From NCBI GenBank assembly GCA_963748985.1, contig CAVVKQ010000027.1:43634-107633 (forward strand): a DNA stretch of 64,000 bases, in the 5' to 3' direction. Positions 27,601-37,492 of this stretch are shown here, piece after piece. The notes beneath the pieces were generated by a model that was not told the DNA's origin, ran no database searches, and saw only the letters and a program-made list of their open reading frames with translations. Source of the DNA: RPQJ01 sp963748985 (GTDB lineage Bacteria > Pseudomonadota > Gammaproteobacteria > Steroidobacterales > Steroidobacteraceae). Made by a program: the position numbers and the translations under genes. Every line of letters begins with the position of its first letter. Within the stretch, counting starts at the first letter, position 1.

Positions 27601-30600
27601 GTGAATGCACCTGATTCCGCCGCTGCACGACTTGCGGCCCTGCGTGAACTGCTTCCCCGGTGCCTGCTTCGTGACCGTCGTCGGCTGCAGTCGACGTTCG
27701 ACCGGTTGGCGCGCAAGCCCGCGGCGGCCGATCCGCGCGAGGTGGCCCGGCTGGAGACCCAGGTCCGGGCATCCGCTGAACTCGTCGCCGCACGCCGCGC
27801 ATCCGTCCCGCGAATCGTTTATGACGAAACGTTGCCCGTCCACGCGCGCCGCGACGACATCCGCCGCGCGATCGAAACGCACCAGGTGGTCATCGTCAGT
27901 GGCGCCACGGGCAGCGGCAAAAGCACGCAGTTGCCGAAGATCTGCCTCGAGATGGGGCGCGGTGCCGCCGGCCTGATTGGCCACACCCAGCCGCGACGTA
28001 TCGCGGCACAGGCTTTGGCCACCCGTGTCAGCGCGGAGCTCGGCTCCAGCGTAGGTGACCTCGTCGGTTACCAGGTGCGCTTCGTCGACCGCACCAGCCC
28101 GCGCACGCTCGTGAAGTTGATGACGGACGGACTGCTGCTGCGCGAACTCGAAGGCGACCCGCTGCTGCTGCGCTACGACACGCTGATCATCGATGAAGCG
28201 CACGAGCGCAACCTCAACGTCGATTTCCTGCTCGGCGTCTGCCATCGCCTGCTGCCGCAGCGTCCTGACCTGCGCCTGGTCGTGACGTCGGCGACGATCG
28301 AGACCCAGCGCTTCTCGGAGTTCTTCGGCGGCGCGCCGATCATCGACGTGGAAGGACAGACCTATCCCGTCGAGGTGCGTTATCGCCCGCTCGCGGAAGA
28401 AGACGAAGCCGCGCCACCGCTGCCCGAGGCCGTGCGTGATGCACTCGAAGAACTGGAGCGGGATGCGCGCGGCCTGCGCGGCGACGCGCTCGTGTTCCTG
28501 CCGGGTGAGAAGCAGATCCTCGAGACGCGCGACCTGCTCGTGCGCAGCCGCGTGGACTGGGACGTCCTGCCGCTGTACGGGCGACTCACCGGTCCGGACC
28601 AGGACAAGGTATTCGCCGGGCACACGCGCCGTCGCGTCGTGCTCGCGACCAACGTCGCCGAAACGTCGCTCACGATTCCCGGCGTGCGGTTCGTGATCGA
28701 CGCCGGGCTTGCGCGGGTCAGCCGCTACAGCCCGCGCGCGAAATTCCAGCGGCTGCCGATCGAGCCCGTGTCGCAGGCGAGTGCCGATCAGCGTCGCGGG
28801 CGTTGCGGCCGCGAAGGCGAGGGCATCTGCCTGCGGCTGTACGCCGAGGATGACTACCTTGCGCGCCCGCGGTACACGGAACCCGAGTTGCTGCGGACGA
28901 ATCTCGCCAGCCTGATCCTGCAGATGGCGGCCCTCAAGCTCGGCAATCCGCAGGAATTTCCGTTCCTCGATGCGCCCGATGCACGCCTGTTGAACGATGG
29001 TTACCGCCTGCTGCTGGAACTGGGCGCCGTCGATGGCGAGCGGCGGATCACGCGGCTCGGACGCCAGATGGCGGCGCTGCCGGTCGATCCGCGCCTGGCG
29101 CGCGTGCTGGTGGAGGCGGGACGCACGGGCTGCATGGATGAGGCGCTGGCGATCGTCTCGTTCCTGAGCATCCAGGATCCGCGTGAACGCCCTGCCGACA
29201 AAACGGCGGCCGCAGACGAAAAGCACGCATTGTTCGCGGACGAACGGTCGGATTTCGTCGGCGTGCTCAACCTGTGGCGGGCGTCGCGCGAACCGGCGGC
29301 AGGTGGCAACCGTGTGTTGCGGCACTGGTGCCGGGAGCATTTCCTGTCGTTCGTGCGCATGCGGGAATGGGGCGACCTGCGCGAGCAACTCGAAGACATG
29401 GCGCGTCCGCTGGCGCAAGGCAACGGCGACAGGCCCGCGGCCGGCACGGCCGTGCTGCACCAGACGTTGTTGACAGGATTCCTCGGTGGCATTGGCGTGC
29501 TCGACGAAGCCCGCACGTACCTCGGTGCGCGCGATACGCGGTTCGTCATCGCTCCCGGCACGCCGCTCGCCAGGCGCTCACCGCACTGGATCGTCGCCGC
29601 CAGCCTGGTCGAAACGCATCGGCTCTATGCGCGCATGGTGGCGCAGGTGCAGCCGTCGTGGATCGAATCGGCAGGAGCGCACCTGGTCAAGCGCACCTAC
29701 GGCGACGCCGAATGGGACGGGCAGCGCGGCATTGCGTTTGCGCGCGAGACGGTCTCGCTCTATGGCCGCGTGCTGAGCAGCGGACGGCGCGTCAGTTTCG
29801 CGTCGGTCGACCCGGCGGCAGCGCAACGCATGTTCGTGGAAGAAGCGCTGGTCCGCCGCCAGCCTGCGATGCCATTTGCATTTCTCGAGCGCAATACGGC
29901 GACGCGGGCACGTCTCGAACGAATCGAGTCCTGCCTGCGCCGGCGCGACGTGCTTGCCGGTGAAGACGCGCTCGTACGGTTCTACCTCGAGCGCATTCCG
30001 CCCGCGATCGCCTCGACGCGAGCGTTCGAAACATGGTGGCGCAAGGAGGAGCGTGCCAAGCCGCGCATGCTCGATGCCGCAGAGCAAGTGTTCCTGCTCC
30101 AGGACCTGCCGGTGGTACGGGCCAGCGATTATCCGTCGACGGTCGACGTCCATGGCAACGACCTGCAGCTGCACTATCGTTTCGACGCGACGGCGCCCGA
30201 CGATGGCGTCACGCTCGACGTGCCGGTGCCGCTGCTGCGGGTGCTCGACGCACAGCGACTCGAGTGGCTGATTCCGGGATGGTTGCGCGAGAAGGTCATC
30301 GCGCTGCTGCGAGGGCTGCCAAAGGAAGTGCGGCGCGAGATCGTGCCGATTCCTGATGCCGCTGAACGACTGCTGGCCGTCCTCCCACCCTTTGGGACTG
30401 GCTCGCTGTTCGCTCACGTTGCAGCCTTCGCGACCCAGGAGGCCGGCATCCGGGTCGAACCCGGACAGGTGGCCGCAGTGGCCTTGCCGCCCTGGCTCAG
30501 CGTCAATGTGCGGGTGCTCGACGGTGCGGGACGGTTGCTCAAGGCGAGTCGTGACCTATCGGTCCTGCGTGACGAGTTCCGCGCGACGTCCGCTGGCTCG

Positions 30601-31557
30601 ACCTTCGCCGAAGCGGCCCCCGATTTTGCGTGGGAACGGGTTGGAGTCCGGCAGTGGGATTTTGCAGCCTGGCCCGCCGAGACCACCGTCCGGAGCGGCC
30701 GGCTGCAGTTGCGTGCTTATCCCGGGATCCAGGATGAGGGCGCCAGCGTGCGACTGCGCCTGTTCACGACCGAGGGTGGAGCCCGGCGTGCGTCCAGGGC
30801 CGGCATCATCCGGCTCGCAGCCCTGGCCTTGCCGCAGCAGCATGAACTGGCGCGCCGACAGTGGTCGTCGGACCGTGAGTTCACGTTGCTGCTGGCAGCG
30901 GCTGGGTTCGGCAAGGAGCTGCCTGGCGAGATCGCCGACCGCGCCGTGGCCGATGCCGTCCTCGGCCAGACCGGAGAGTTGCCGCGCACACGAGCCCAGT
31001 TCGAGGCACTGGTGGAGCGGGGCCGGGCCGACGTGGTCGATCGTGCAGGTGAGACTGCCCGGATCGTGAAAGCCGTGCTGCTGGCGCTGAAGGACGTGCG
31101 GGCGCAGATGGGCCAGTCGAACGGCGCGCCGTTTGCGCCGGTGCGCAGCAGCGTGATTGATCAGCTGACCGAATTGCTGGCGCCGGGTTGGGTGCGCGAC
31201 ACTCCGGATGGCTGGTGGACTCAGCTGCCGAAATACGTGCGTGCGATCGCGCGCCGCATGGAGCGCGCCCGCGGAGACGTCGAGCGGGACCGCAAGCTGC
31301 AGTTGCAGGTCGAGCCGTATGCGCAGCAGGTTCGGCGCCTGCGACTGGCCGCGGACCTCGACATGACCGGCAACGAACGCGAGCGGCTGCGCTGGATGGT
31401 CGAGGAATTCCGGCTTTCGCTGTTTGCGCAGGACCTGCGTACATTGCTGCCAGTGTCGGCGAAGCGACTCGAGGAGCAACTGCAGCTGGCTTTGCGCGAG
31501 GCTACGGGCTCCGCCGCTGCGCCCGCCTCGCGTGGAGCAGGTCAGCGCGGAGCGTAA
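27601..31557 (+). CDS. hrpA: ATP-dependent RNA helicase HrpA
   Basis: 1318 residues, the usual HrpA size. P-loop GATGSGKST at 101-109, DEAH box near 198, SAT motif (VVTSATIE), then the helicase C motifs NVAETSLTIPGVRFVIDAG and QRRGRCGREGEGIC. The HA2 and OB-fold regions and the long C-terminal HrpA domain follow. HrpA unwinds RNA and acts on stalled or collided ribosomes. GTG at 27601 is used, 6 bases after the mazG stop. Lysine at 27 in the P-loop context and the DEAH residues are intact, so it should be active. Confidence 0.95.
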   Translation: MNAPDSAAARLAALRELLPRCLLRDRRRLQSTFDRLARKPAAADPREVARLETQVRASAELVAARRASVPRIVYDETLPVHARRDDIRRAIETHQVVIVSGATGSGKSTQLPKICLEMGRGAAGLIGHTQPRRIAAQALATRVSAELGSSVGDLVGYQVRFVDRTSPRTLVKLMTDGLLLRELEGDPLLLRYDTLIIDEAHERNLNVDFLLGVCHRLLPQRPDLRLVVTSATIETQRFSEFFGGAPIIDVEGQTYPVEVRYRPLAEEDEAAPPLPEAVRDALEELERDARGLRGDALVFLPGEKQILETRDLLVRSRVDWDVLPLYGRLTGPDQDKVFAGHTRRRVVLATNVAETSLTIPGVRFVIDAGLARVSRYSPRAKFQRLPIEPVSQASADQRRGRCGREGEGICLRLYAEDDYLARPRYTEPELLRTNLASLILQMAALKLGNPQEFPFLDAPDARLLNDGYRLLLELGAVDGERRITRLGRQMAALPVDPRLARVLVEAGRTGCMDEALAIVSFLSIQDPRERPADKTAAADEKHALFADERSDFVGVLNLWRASREPAAGGNRVLRHWCREHFLSFVRMREWGDLREQLEDMARPLAQGNGDRPAAGTAVLHQTLLTGFLGGIGVLDEARTYLGARDTRFVIAPGTPLARRSPHWIVAASLVETHRLYARMVAQVQPSWIESAGAHLVKRTYGDAEWDGQRGIAFARETVSLYGRVLSSGRRVSFASVDPAAAQRMFVEEALVRRQPAMPFAFLERNTATRARLERIESCLRRRDVLAGEDALVRFYLERIPPAIASTRAFETWWRKEERAKPRMLDAAEQVFLLQDLPVVRASDYPSTVDVHGNDLQLHYRFDATAPDDGVTLDVPVPLLRVLDAQRLEWLIPGWLREKVIALLRGLPKEVRREIVPIPDAAERLLAVLPPFGTGSLFAHVAAFATQEAGIRVEPGQVAAVALPPWLSVNVRVLDGAGRLLKASRDLSVLRDEFRATSAGSTFAEAAPDFAWERVGVRQWDFAAWPAETTVRSGRLQLRAYPGIQDEGASVRLRLFTTEGGARRASRAGIIRLAALALPQQHELARRQWSSDREFTLLLAAAGFGKELPGEIADRAVADAVLGQTGELPRTRAQFEALVERGRADVVDRAGETARIVKAVLLALKDVRAQMGQSNGAPFAPVRSSVIDQLTELLAPGWVRDTPDGWWTQLPKYVRAIARRMERARGDVERDRKLQLQVEPYAQQVRRLRLAADLDMTGNERERLRWMVEEFRLSLFAQDLRTLLPVSAKRLEEQLQLALREATGSAAAPASRGAGQRGA

Positions 31558-31588
31558 GCGACTATACTCATCGGAGGAGAGTGCACGA

Positions 31589-32548
31589 ATGACGGCGAAT
31601 CGCGGCGGCATGACGTCTTGCGGCAGGGTTCTGGCGGTCCTGGCTGCGCTGTGCGCGCCCGTCGTTGCTTATTCGCAATCTCCCGTGTCGTCGACGGTCA
31701 ATCCGCCGGAACCCGTGACCGATCTGCGAGTGCAGGTCGTTCGACCCGGTCTGAACGTCATCGCGGGGGCAGGCGGCAACGTCGTGGCCTGGTCCGGCGC
31801 CGACGGCCTCGTGCTCGTGGACACGGGCCTCGCAACTTCCTCGGCGGCCCTCGTCGATACCGTCACGCACATCTCCGCGGCACCGGTCAAATTCGTCATC
31901 ATTACGCACGGTCATGCCGATCACGCGGGCGGCAACGAGGCTTTCGCGCACAAAGGTGCCGTGATCATCGGGCACGAGTCGCTGCGCGAGCACGGCGGCC
32001 AGGATCCCGCGGTGCCGGCCGGGAATACCGAAGCTTCGGCAATTTCGCCCGCGGCCCGGCCCGTGCTCACAACCACGGATGCCTTCGCGTTGCACTTGAA
32101 CGGCGATCGTCTCGACGCGGTGCACGTCGCCGATGCTCATACGGCGTCCGACATCGTCGTGCGCTGGAACGATGCCGACGTCATGGCTTTGGGGGACATC
32201 TACTGGAGCGGCCAGTACCCGTACGTCGACGTCGAGTCCGGTGGCTCGCTCGCGGGCATGGTGGCGGCCGTCGAAGGCGCGCTCGCCCGCACGAATGCGC
32301 GCACGGTCGTGATTCCCGGCCATGGTCCCGTGTCGAATCGTGCGGAGCTTGCCACGTATCGGGACATGCTCGTCGCGGTCGGGCGCAAAGTGCGCCAGGC
32401 GGTGGAGCAGGGAATGGGTATCGAGGCGATCCTGGACGCGAAACCCACCGCCGAATTCGATGCGAAGTTTGGACGCCCCGACGCCATCGTGGCGTCGGAG
32501 GAGTTCGTCCGCAGCGTCTACCGTGACCTGGCGTCGAGAAATAGGTGA
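31589..32548 (+). CDS. Exported metallo-beta-lactamase-fold hydrolase
   Basis: 319 residues with a signal peptide (cleavage near VVAYSQ). The zinc motif HGHADH is at 107-112, followed by the later ligands in VHVADAHTASD and VIPGHGPVSN, and the Asp in LGDIYWSG. Such proteins include subclass B3-like lactamases and many other exported hydrolases; I cannot claim antibiotic hydrolysis. CGGAGGAGA precedes the ATG at 31589. It converges on amaB with only 16 bases between the stops. Confidence 0.85.
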   Translation: MTANRGGMTSCGRVLAVLAALCAPVVAYSQSPVSSTVNPPEPVTDLRVQVVRPGLNVIAGAGGNVVAWSGADGLVLVDTGLATSSAALVDTVTHISAAPVKFVIITHGHADHAGGNEAFAHKGAVIIGHESLREHGGQDPAVPAGNTEASAISPAARPVLTTTDAFALHLNGDRLDAVHVADAHTASDIVVRWNDADVMALGDIYWSGQYPYVDVESGGSLAGMVAAVEGALARTNARTVVIPGHGPVSNRAELATYRDMLVAVGRKVRQAVEQGMGIEAILDAKPTAEFDAKFGRPDAIVASEEFVRSVYRDLASRNR

Positions 32549-32571
32549 AATAGGTGAGCGTCCCCTATTTC
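32547..32571. terminator. Short hairpin shared by convergent gene ends
   Basis: GAAATAGG (32547-32554) and CCTATTTC (32564-32571) form an 8-bp stem across both stop codons of the converging metallo-beta-lactamase and amaB genes. A 9-bp AAATAGGTG tandem repeat makes up the left side. A bidirectional terminator is plausible, although no strong T-tract follows. Confidence 0.4.
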
Positions 32572-34097
32572 CCCGAGACGTCGAAGTTGATGCCCTGGGC
32601 CAGCGGCAGATTGGTGCCCCAGTTGACCGTGCAGGTCTGCCGGCGCATGTAGGCCTTCCACGAGTCCGAACCGGACTCGCGTCCGCCACCCGTATCCTTT
32701 TCGCCGCCGAATGCGCCGCCGATCTCGGCCCCCGACGTGCCGATGTTGACGTTCGCGATGCCGCAGTCCGAACCGGCCGGGGACAGGAAACGCTCGGCGT
32801 GCTGCAGCCGATCCGTGAAGATCGCTGACGACAGCCCGTGCGCGACGGCGTTCTGCGCCTCGATCGCTTCATCGAGCGTCTGGTACGGGATCAGGTAGAG
32901 CACCGGTGCGAATGTCTCGGTCTTGACGATCTCCCACTCGCCGCGCGCAACGACAATGGCCGGCTCGACGAAGTAACCCGGACGCTCCAGGCGCTTGCCG
33001 CCACACAGGAGGCGGCCGCCCTGGGCGACTGCTTGCGTCACCGCGGACTCGAAGCGAGCGACCGAACCCGCGTCGATCAGCGGGCCCATCAACGTGCCGT
33101 GCGCGAGCGGATCGCCGATGCGAACCTGCTTGTACGCGCCGGTCAGCCGGCGTTCGAGTTCCGGCATCTGCGATTCGTGCACGAACACGCGGCGCGTCGT
33201 CGTGCAGCGCTGGCCCGCGGTCCCCACGGCGCCGAAGACGATGGCCGGCACGACCAGGTCGAGGTTCGCGAATTCGTCGACGATGATCGCGTTGTTGCCG
33301 CCCAGTTCGAGCAGCGACTTGCCGAGGCGCTTCGCCACGCGCATGCCGACGTCACGGCCGACGGTCGTGGAACCGGTAAACGACACCAGGTCGACGCGCC
33401 GGTCCTCGACGAAGCGGATCGCAAGTTCGGTGCCTTCGTCGATGAACAGCTGGAAGATCGGCGGCAGGCCGTGCCGCTCGAGCACGCGGTTGCACAGGTG
33501 CTGCACGGCGACGGCGCAGAGCGCGGTCTTCGGCGAGGGCTTCCACACGGTCACGTTGCCGCAGATTGCCGCGAGAAAGGCGTTCCACGACCACACTGCG
33601 ACCGGGAAGTTGAAAGCGCTGATCACGCCGACCACGCCGAGCGGGTGCCACTGCTCGAACATGCGGTGATTGGGACGCTCAGAATGCATCTGCACGCCGT
33701 AGAGCATGCGCGACTGGCCGACCGCGAAGTCGGCGATGTCGATCATCTCCTGCACTTCGCCGTCGCCCTCGGGCTTGATCTTGCCCATCTCGAGCGAGAC
33801 CAGGCTGCCGAGTTTCGACTTGTACTTGCGCAGTTCCTCGCCGATGAGACGGACAGCCTCACCGCGCTTCGGCGCAGGCACCGTGCGCCAGGCTTTCGCC
33901 GCCACGACGGCCGAGGCCATCATCTGCTCGTACTGAGCAGGCGTGGTGGCCCGCACGCGGGCGATGACCTCGCCAGTCGCCGGATTCAAGGACTCGATGA
34001 CTTTCGCGGACGCATCGTCCAGCCAGCCGCCCGCACCCGACCAGGTGCCCGCATTGGTATGCGTGAGTCCCACGTCTTTCAGGAGTGCGCCGATCAT
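32565..34097 (-). CDS. amaB: L-2-aminoadipate-6-semialdehyde dehydrogenase (ALDH7, AmaB)
   Basis: 510 residues of aldehyde dehydrogenase family 7. Visible are the NAD-binding ISAFNFPVAVWSWNAFLA and FTGSTTVGRDVG, general-base Glu in LLELGGNNAI and nucleophile Cys in TAGQRCTTTRRV. It matches ALDH7-type piperideine-6-carboxylate/aminoadipate semialdehyde dehydrogenases, which oxidise the aldehyde formed in lysine catabolism. The start overlaps the saccharopine dehydrogenase stop by 4 bases (ATGA), supporting a lysine pathway operon. Confidence 0.92.
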   Translation of the reverse strand: MIGALLKDVGLTHTNAGTWSGAGGWLDDASAKVIESLNPATGEVIARVRATTPAQYEQMMASAVVAAKAWRTVPAPKRGEAVRLIGEELRKYKSKLGSLVSLEMGKIKPEGDGEVQEMIDIADFAVGQSRMLYGVQMHSERPNHRMFEQWHPLGVVGVISAFNFPVAVWSWNAFLAAICGNVTVWKPSPKTALCAVAVQHLCNRVLERHGLPPIFQLFIDEGTELAIRFVEDRRVDLVSFTGSTTVGRDVGMRVAKRLGKSLLELGGNNAIIVDEFANLDLVVPAIVFGAVGTAGQRCTTTRRVFVHESQMPELERRLTGAYKQVRIGDPLAHGTLMGPLIDAGSVARFESAVTQAVAQGGRLLCGGKRLERPGYFVEPAIVVARGEWEIVKTETFAPVLYLIPYQTLDEAIEAQNAVAHGLSSAIFTDRLQHAERFLSPAGSDCGIANVNIGTSGAEIGGAFGGEKDTGGGRESGSDSWKAYMRRQTCTVNWGTNLPLAQGINFDVSGK

Positions 34098-35263
34098 CGG
34101 GCACCTCCGGCAACACGCTGCTGGCCGGTCGTGCCGGCCACGATCATGCGCGAAGAGATCTCCTTCCCGCCGCCGTCGGAGTAATGCTTGCCGAAGCGGT
34201 TATTGAGCACGTCGACCAGGCTGAAGTCTTCCTGGCGCACGAAGCCGTGGTAGCGCCCCGGGTTCTGCATCACCAGGTCGACCACGGCACAGATACCGGC
34301 CGCTGTCGTGACCTGGATTGCGGACCACAGCCGCCCCGCGATGACCTGCGGGTAGATCTTGCTGACGTAGTTCTCTTCACGCAGTTCGCCGTGCTGCCGG
34401 CCCGCGACCGCGACGTAGACGATCACGACGTCCTGCAGGGTCTGTGGCACGGCGTTTTCGAGCACGCGTTTCAACGTGGCGCGGTCGAAGTTGAGCTTCA
34501 GGTCGTTCATGAGCAGGCGCATCTGCGCACAGTGCCCCGGGTAGCGGATGGTCTTGTAGTCCATCGTCTGCGCCTTCTCGCCGTAGGTTTCGGCGAGCGA
34601 GCCCAGGCCGCCGGACGTGTTGAAGGCTTCGTAGATCATGCCGTCGATCTCGATTTCCTCGAGGCCTTCGAGCGGCGCAACCTCGACCGCGCGGCCGTCG
34701 ACGAGGGCTTCACACGGGTTGCCGTACTCGTTGATCAGGCCGTCGGTGGACCAGGTCAGCGAATACTTGAGCGCGTTGTTCGGATGCTGCGGCAGGGCGC
34801 CGACGCGCAGTTTCACGCTGCGAATCTCGTCGAAGTGCTGGATCAGCGCGTTCGCCGCGATGCTGATGAAACCCGGGGCCAGTCCGCACTGCGGCACGAA
34901 CGCACGCGTGGAGCCCTCGGCGGTCTTGCGCACCGAGCGCGTCACCGCGACGTCCTCGGTCAGGTCGAAATAGTGTGCGTTCACCTTGCGGGCGATCTCG
35001 GCCACCTTCACGTTGCAGTAGAAGGGCAGGCTGGAAATGATCGTGTCGGCCGGGTGCTCGCGCAGGTGGGCCTCGAGCAGCGCCGGGTTCGAGGCATCGA
35101 GTTCGTACGCGTGCAGGTTCGGCAGTCCGTGGGCCGCCACCACCGAATTGGCGGCATTGCCGTTGACGTCGGCCACGTGGACTTCGTAATCGCGGCATTC
35201 CGCGAGGAAGCCGGAGATGAGGGCGCCGATCTTGCCGGCCCCGAGGATGAGCACCTTCTGCAT
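34094..35263 (-). CDS. Saccharopine dehydrogenase family protein (lysine catabolism)
   Basis: 389 residues. The N-terminal Rossmann motif LILGAGKIGALISGFLAE is followed by YEVHVADVNG, and the C-terminal half carries the saccharopine dehydrogenase C domain (QCGLAPGFISIAANALIQHFDEI). The family includes saccharopine dehydrogenase and lysine 6-dehydrogenase; either would generate aminoadipate semialdehyde for AmaB, whose gene overlaps downstream. The ATG at 35263 is chosen: the Rossmann strand starts right after it and an AGGAG lies upstream. The longer open frame lacks homology. Confidence 0.88.
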   Translation of the reverse strand: MQKVLILGAGKIGALISGFLAECRDYEVHVADVNGNAANSVVAAHGLPNLHAYELDASNPALLEAHLREHPADTIISSLPFYCNVKVAEIARKVNAHYFDLTEDVAVTRSVRKTAEGSTRAFVPQCGLAPGFISIAANALIQHFDEIRSVKLRVGALPQHPNNALKYSLTWSTDGLINEYGNPCEALVDGRAVEVAPLEGLEEIEIDGMIYEAFNTSGGLGSLAETYGEKAQTMDYKTIRYPGHCAQMRLLMNDLKLNFDRATLKRVLENAVPQTLQDVVIVYVAVAGRQHGELREENYVSKIYPQVIAGRLWSAIQVTTAAGICAVVDLVMQNPGRYHGFVRQEDFSLVDVLNNRFGKHYSDGGGKEISSRMIVAGTTGQQRVAGGAR

Positions 35264-35380
35264 CGTCGAAAACTCCTGGTAGCGCCTCTGCGGCGGGCCA
35301 ACCGGCCGGTCGCGGACGCAAATGCTGTTTTGAGGGGCGCGATTCTGACGAAACCGCGTCCCGCCGTACATCCGGTTTCT

Positions 35381-35393
35381 TTTGCATTGCAAA
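35381..35393. promoter_or_regulatory. Palindrome between divergent lysine-catabolic and DAHP synthase genes
   Basis: TTTGCATTGCAAA is a perfect 6-1-6 inverted repeat in an AT-rich patch 22 bases before the DAHP synthase start and in the 150-base divergent gap. A dimeric regulator site or core promoter is possible. No matching regulator is next to it, so this is tentative. Confidence 0.3.
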
Positions 35394-35415
35394 GTTTCCC
35401 GGTAGGATCAATAGG

Positions 35416-36771
35416 ATGAACGCCGTTCCCCAGAATTCTGAATGGTCCCCTTCGAGCTGGACGTCCCGTCCCGCGCAGCAACAGCCGTCCTACAAGGACC
35501 CGGTGGCACTGGCGCGGGCGGTCGATGCCCTGGGCCGGTTGCCCCCGATCGTCGTGTCCTGGGAGGTCGACGCGCTCAAGCGGCAGATCGCCGAGGCACA
35601 GCGAGGCGAGCGGTTCCTGCTGCAGGGAGGGGATTGCGCAGAGTCCTTCGCCGACTGCGACTCGGGTCAGATTGCCCGCAAGCTCAAGATCCTGCTGCAG
35701 ATGAGCCTGGTGCTGCTGCACGGGATGAAGAAGCCGGTGATTCGCGTGGGCCGCTTTGCCGGCCAGTACGCCAAGCCGCGTTCCACCGACACCGAGACCC
35801 GGGACGGCTTGACCCTGCCGTGTTATCGCGGCGACCTCGTCAACCGGCTGGGTTTCACTGCGACCGAGCGCGAACCTGATCCCGAATTGCTGCTGCGCGG
35901 GTATGAACGCGCGGCACTGACGCTGAATTTCGTGCGCGCCCTGATCGACGGCGGCTTCGCGGACCTGCACCACCCCGAGTACTGGGACCTGGGATTCGTG
36001 CAGCATTCGCCGCTCGCTGATCAGTACCGGCAGATCGCGTCGTCGATCGCGGACTCGCTCGATTTCTTCGAGGCGATCAGCGGCAGCCGGGTGCACGAGG
36101 CGAGTCGGGCCCCGTTCTATGCGAGCCACGAGGCGTTGCACCTGCTCTACGAGCAGGCGCAGACGCGCTTCATTCCGCGCAGCGAGCGCTGGTACAACCT
36201 GTCCACCCACCTGCCGTGGATCGGCATGCGCACGGCCGATCTCGGTGGCGCCCACGTCGAATACTGCCGCGGCATCTCGAACCCGATCGGCGTGAAGGTC
36301 GGGCCGTCGATGGATGCAGCGTGGGTGCAGGGCCTTTGCCACACGCTCAATCCAACCAGGGAAGCGGGGCGACTGGTGCTGATCCATCGCATGGGCGCGA
36401 AGTACGCCGAGGCGAAATTGCCCGCACTGATCGAATCCGTGCGCGCGACGGGTGTGCCGGTGCTCTGGGTGTGCGACCCGATGCACGGCAACACCGAGAC
36501 GACGGCAGCGGGCGTGAAGACGCGCCGCTTCGAGAACATCCTTGCGGAGCTCGAGACCGCGTTCAAGGTGCACCGCTCGATGGGCAGCTACCTCGGTGGC
36601 GTGCACTTCGAACTCACGGGTGAGGACGTCACTGAATGCACTGGCGGCGCCCGCGGCCTGGCGGATGCCGATCTCGCCAAGGACTACCGGTCGCAGGTCG
36701 ACCCGCGGCTCAATTACGGACAGGCCCTCGAGCTCGCGATGCGGATCGCGACCGTCGCCCGCTCGTCCTGA
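35416..36771 (+). CDS. Class II 3-deoxy-7-phosphoheptulonate synthase
   Basis: 451 residues of the plant/mycobacterial-type DAHP synthase. Characteristic blocks: WEVDALKRQIAEAQRGERFLLQGGDCAESF, PVIRVGRFAGQYAKPRS, HVEYCRGISNPIGVKVGPSM and VLWVCDPMHGNTETT. It condenses PEP and erythrose 4-phosphate, the first step of the shikimate pathway. Its last 62 bases overlap, tail to tail, the end of the RluE-like gene on the other strand. Confidence 0.95.
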   Translation: MNAVPQNSEWSPSSWTSRPAQQQPSYKDPVALARAVDALGRLPPIVVSWEVDALKRQIAEAQRGERFLLQGGDCAESFADCDSGQIARKLKILLQMSLVLLHGMKKPVIRVGRFAGQYAKPRSTDTETRDGLTLPCYRGDLVNRLGFTATEREPDPELLLRGYERAALTLNFVRALIDGGFADLHHPEYWDLGFVQHSPLADQYRQIASSIADSLDFFEAISGSRVHEASRAPFYASHEALHLLYEQAQTRFIPRSERWYNLSTHLPWIGMRTADLGGAHVEYCRGISNPIGVKVGPSMDAAWVQGLCHTLNPTREAGRLVLIHRMGAKYAEAKLPALIESVRATGVPVLWVCDPMHGNTETTAAGVKTRRFENILAELETAFKVHRSMGSYLGGVHFELTGEDVTECTGGARGLADADLAKDYRSQVDPRLNYGQALELAMRIATVARSS

Positions 36772-37357
36772 CGGTCGGCAGTTCACGACGACCGGCAGAC
36801 AGTACGGCTTCGGCCTCGGTTCGCGAAACTGCACGCGACTGACCGGGAGCGAGTCCCTGGACCGTCCAGGGCCCCACCGCCCAGCGAATGAGTCGCAGCG
36901 TCGGCAAGCCGACCGCGGCCGTCATCCGCCGGACCTGTCGGTTCCGGCCCTCGCTCAGTTCCAGTTCAATCCACCCGGTGGGAATCGCCTTGCGACTGCG
37001 GATGGGCGGGTCGCGCGGCCACAGTCCTTCGGGCTCGGGGATCACGCGCGCCGGGGTCGGGCGGGCCGGCCCGTCGTTGAGCATGAGTCCCCGTCGCAGG
37101 GGTTCGAGTGCTTCGTCCGTGGGATCGCCCTCGACCTGCACCCGGTAACGTTTGACCAGCGGCGAACCTGGTTGGCTGATGCGAGCCTGCCAGGGACCGA
37201 AATCGGTAAACAGCATCAAGCCTTCGCTGTCGTAGTCGAGCCGGCCGGCCGGATAGAGGCCGGGCAGCGACAGGTAATCCGCGAGGGATCGCCGGACGTC
37301 CGGCGAGGTGAACTGCGGCAGCACCTGGAAGGGTTTGTTGAACAGGACGAGCTGCAT
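36710..37357 (-). CDS. rluE: RNA pseudouridine synthase, RsuA/RluE-like
   Basis: 215 residues. The catalytic segment is AGRLDYDSEGLMLFTDFG with Asp near residue 41, preceded by VLFNKPFQVLPQF, and followed by EGRNRQVRRMTAAVGLPTLRLIRWAVGPW, which together are typical of RluE. RluE modifies U2457 of 23S rRNA. The last 20 residues lie in the antisense overlap with the DAHP synthase gene and are rich in Arg and Ser, so the C-terminus may be a late extension. The ATG at 37357 fits the family start. Confidence 0.87.
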   Translation of the reverse strand: MQLVLFNKPFQVLPQFTSPDVRRSLADYLSLPGLYPAGRLDYDSEGLMLFTDFGPWQARISQPGSPLVKRYRVQVEGDPTDEALEPLRRGLMLNDGPARPTPARVIPEPEGLWPRDPPIRSRKAIPTGWIELELSEGRNRQVRRMTAAVGLPTLRLIRWAVGPWTVQGLAPGQSRAVSRTEAEAVLSAGRRELPTVRTSGRRSRSASRARGPVRN

Positions 37358-37492
37358 GACTCGATTGTCCCGGATGCGGGCAATTCACGCTTGCCCGGAC
37401 CGGACCGCGCGTCTATTCTTCATTGTGCGGTGCAACACGAGGCCGGAATCCGGTGTGTCTGCCCGCAACGAATACCACCAGAGGACGACGAC

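Noticed and set aside
26530..29460. A 976-codon minus-strand frame opposite mazG and hrpA
   Set aside because: Same antisense artefact; the plus strand encodes clear MazG and HrpA motifs throughout.
31589..32548. Calling the exported metallo-beta-lactamase-fold protein an antibiotic resistance gene
   Set aside because: The HxHxDH motif is shared by many hydrolases, and nothing in context or sequence shows beta-lactam specificity.
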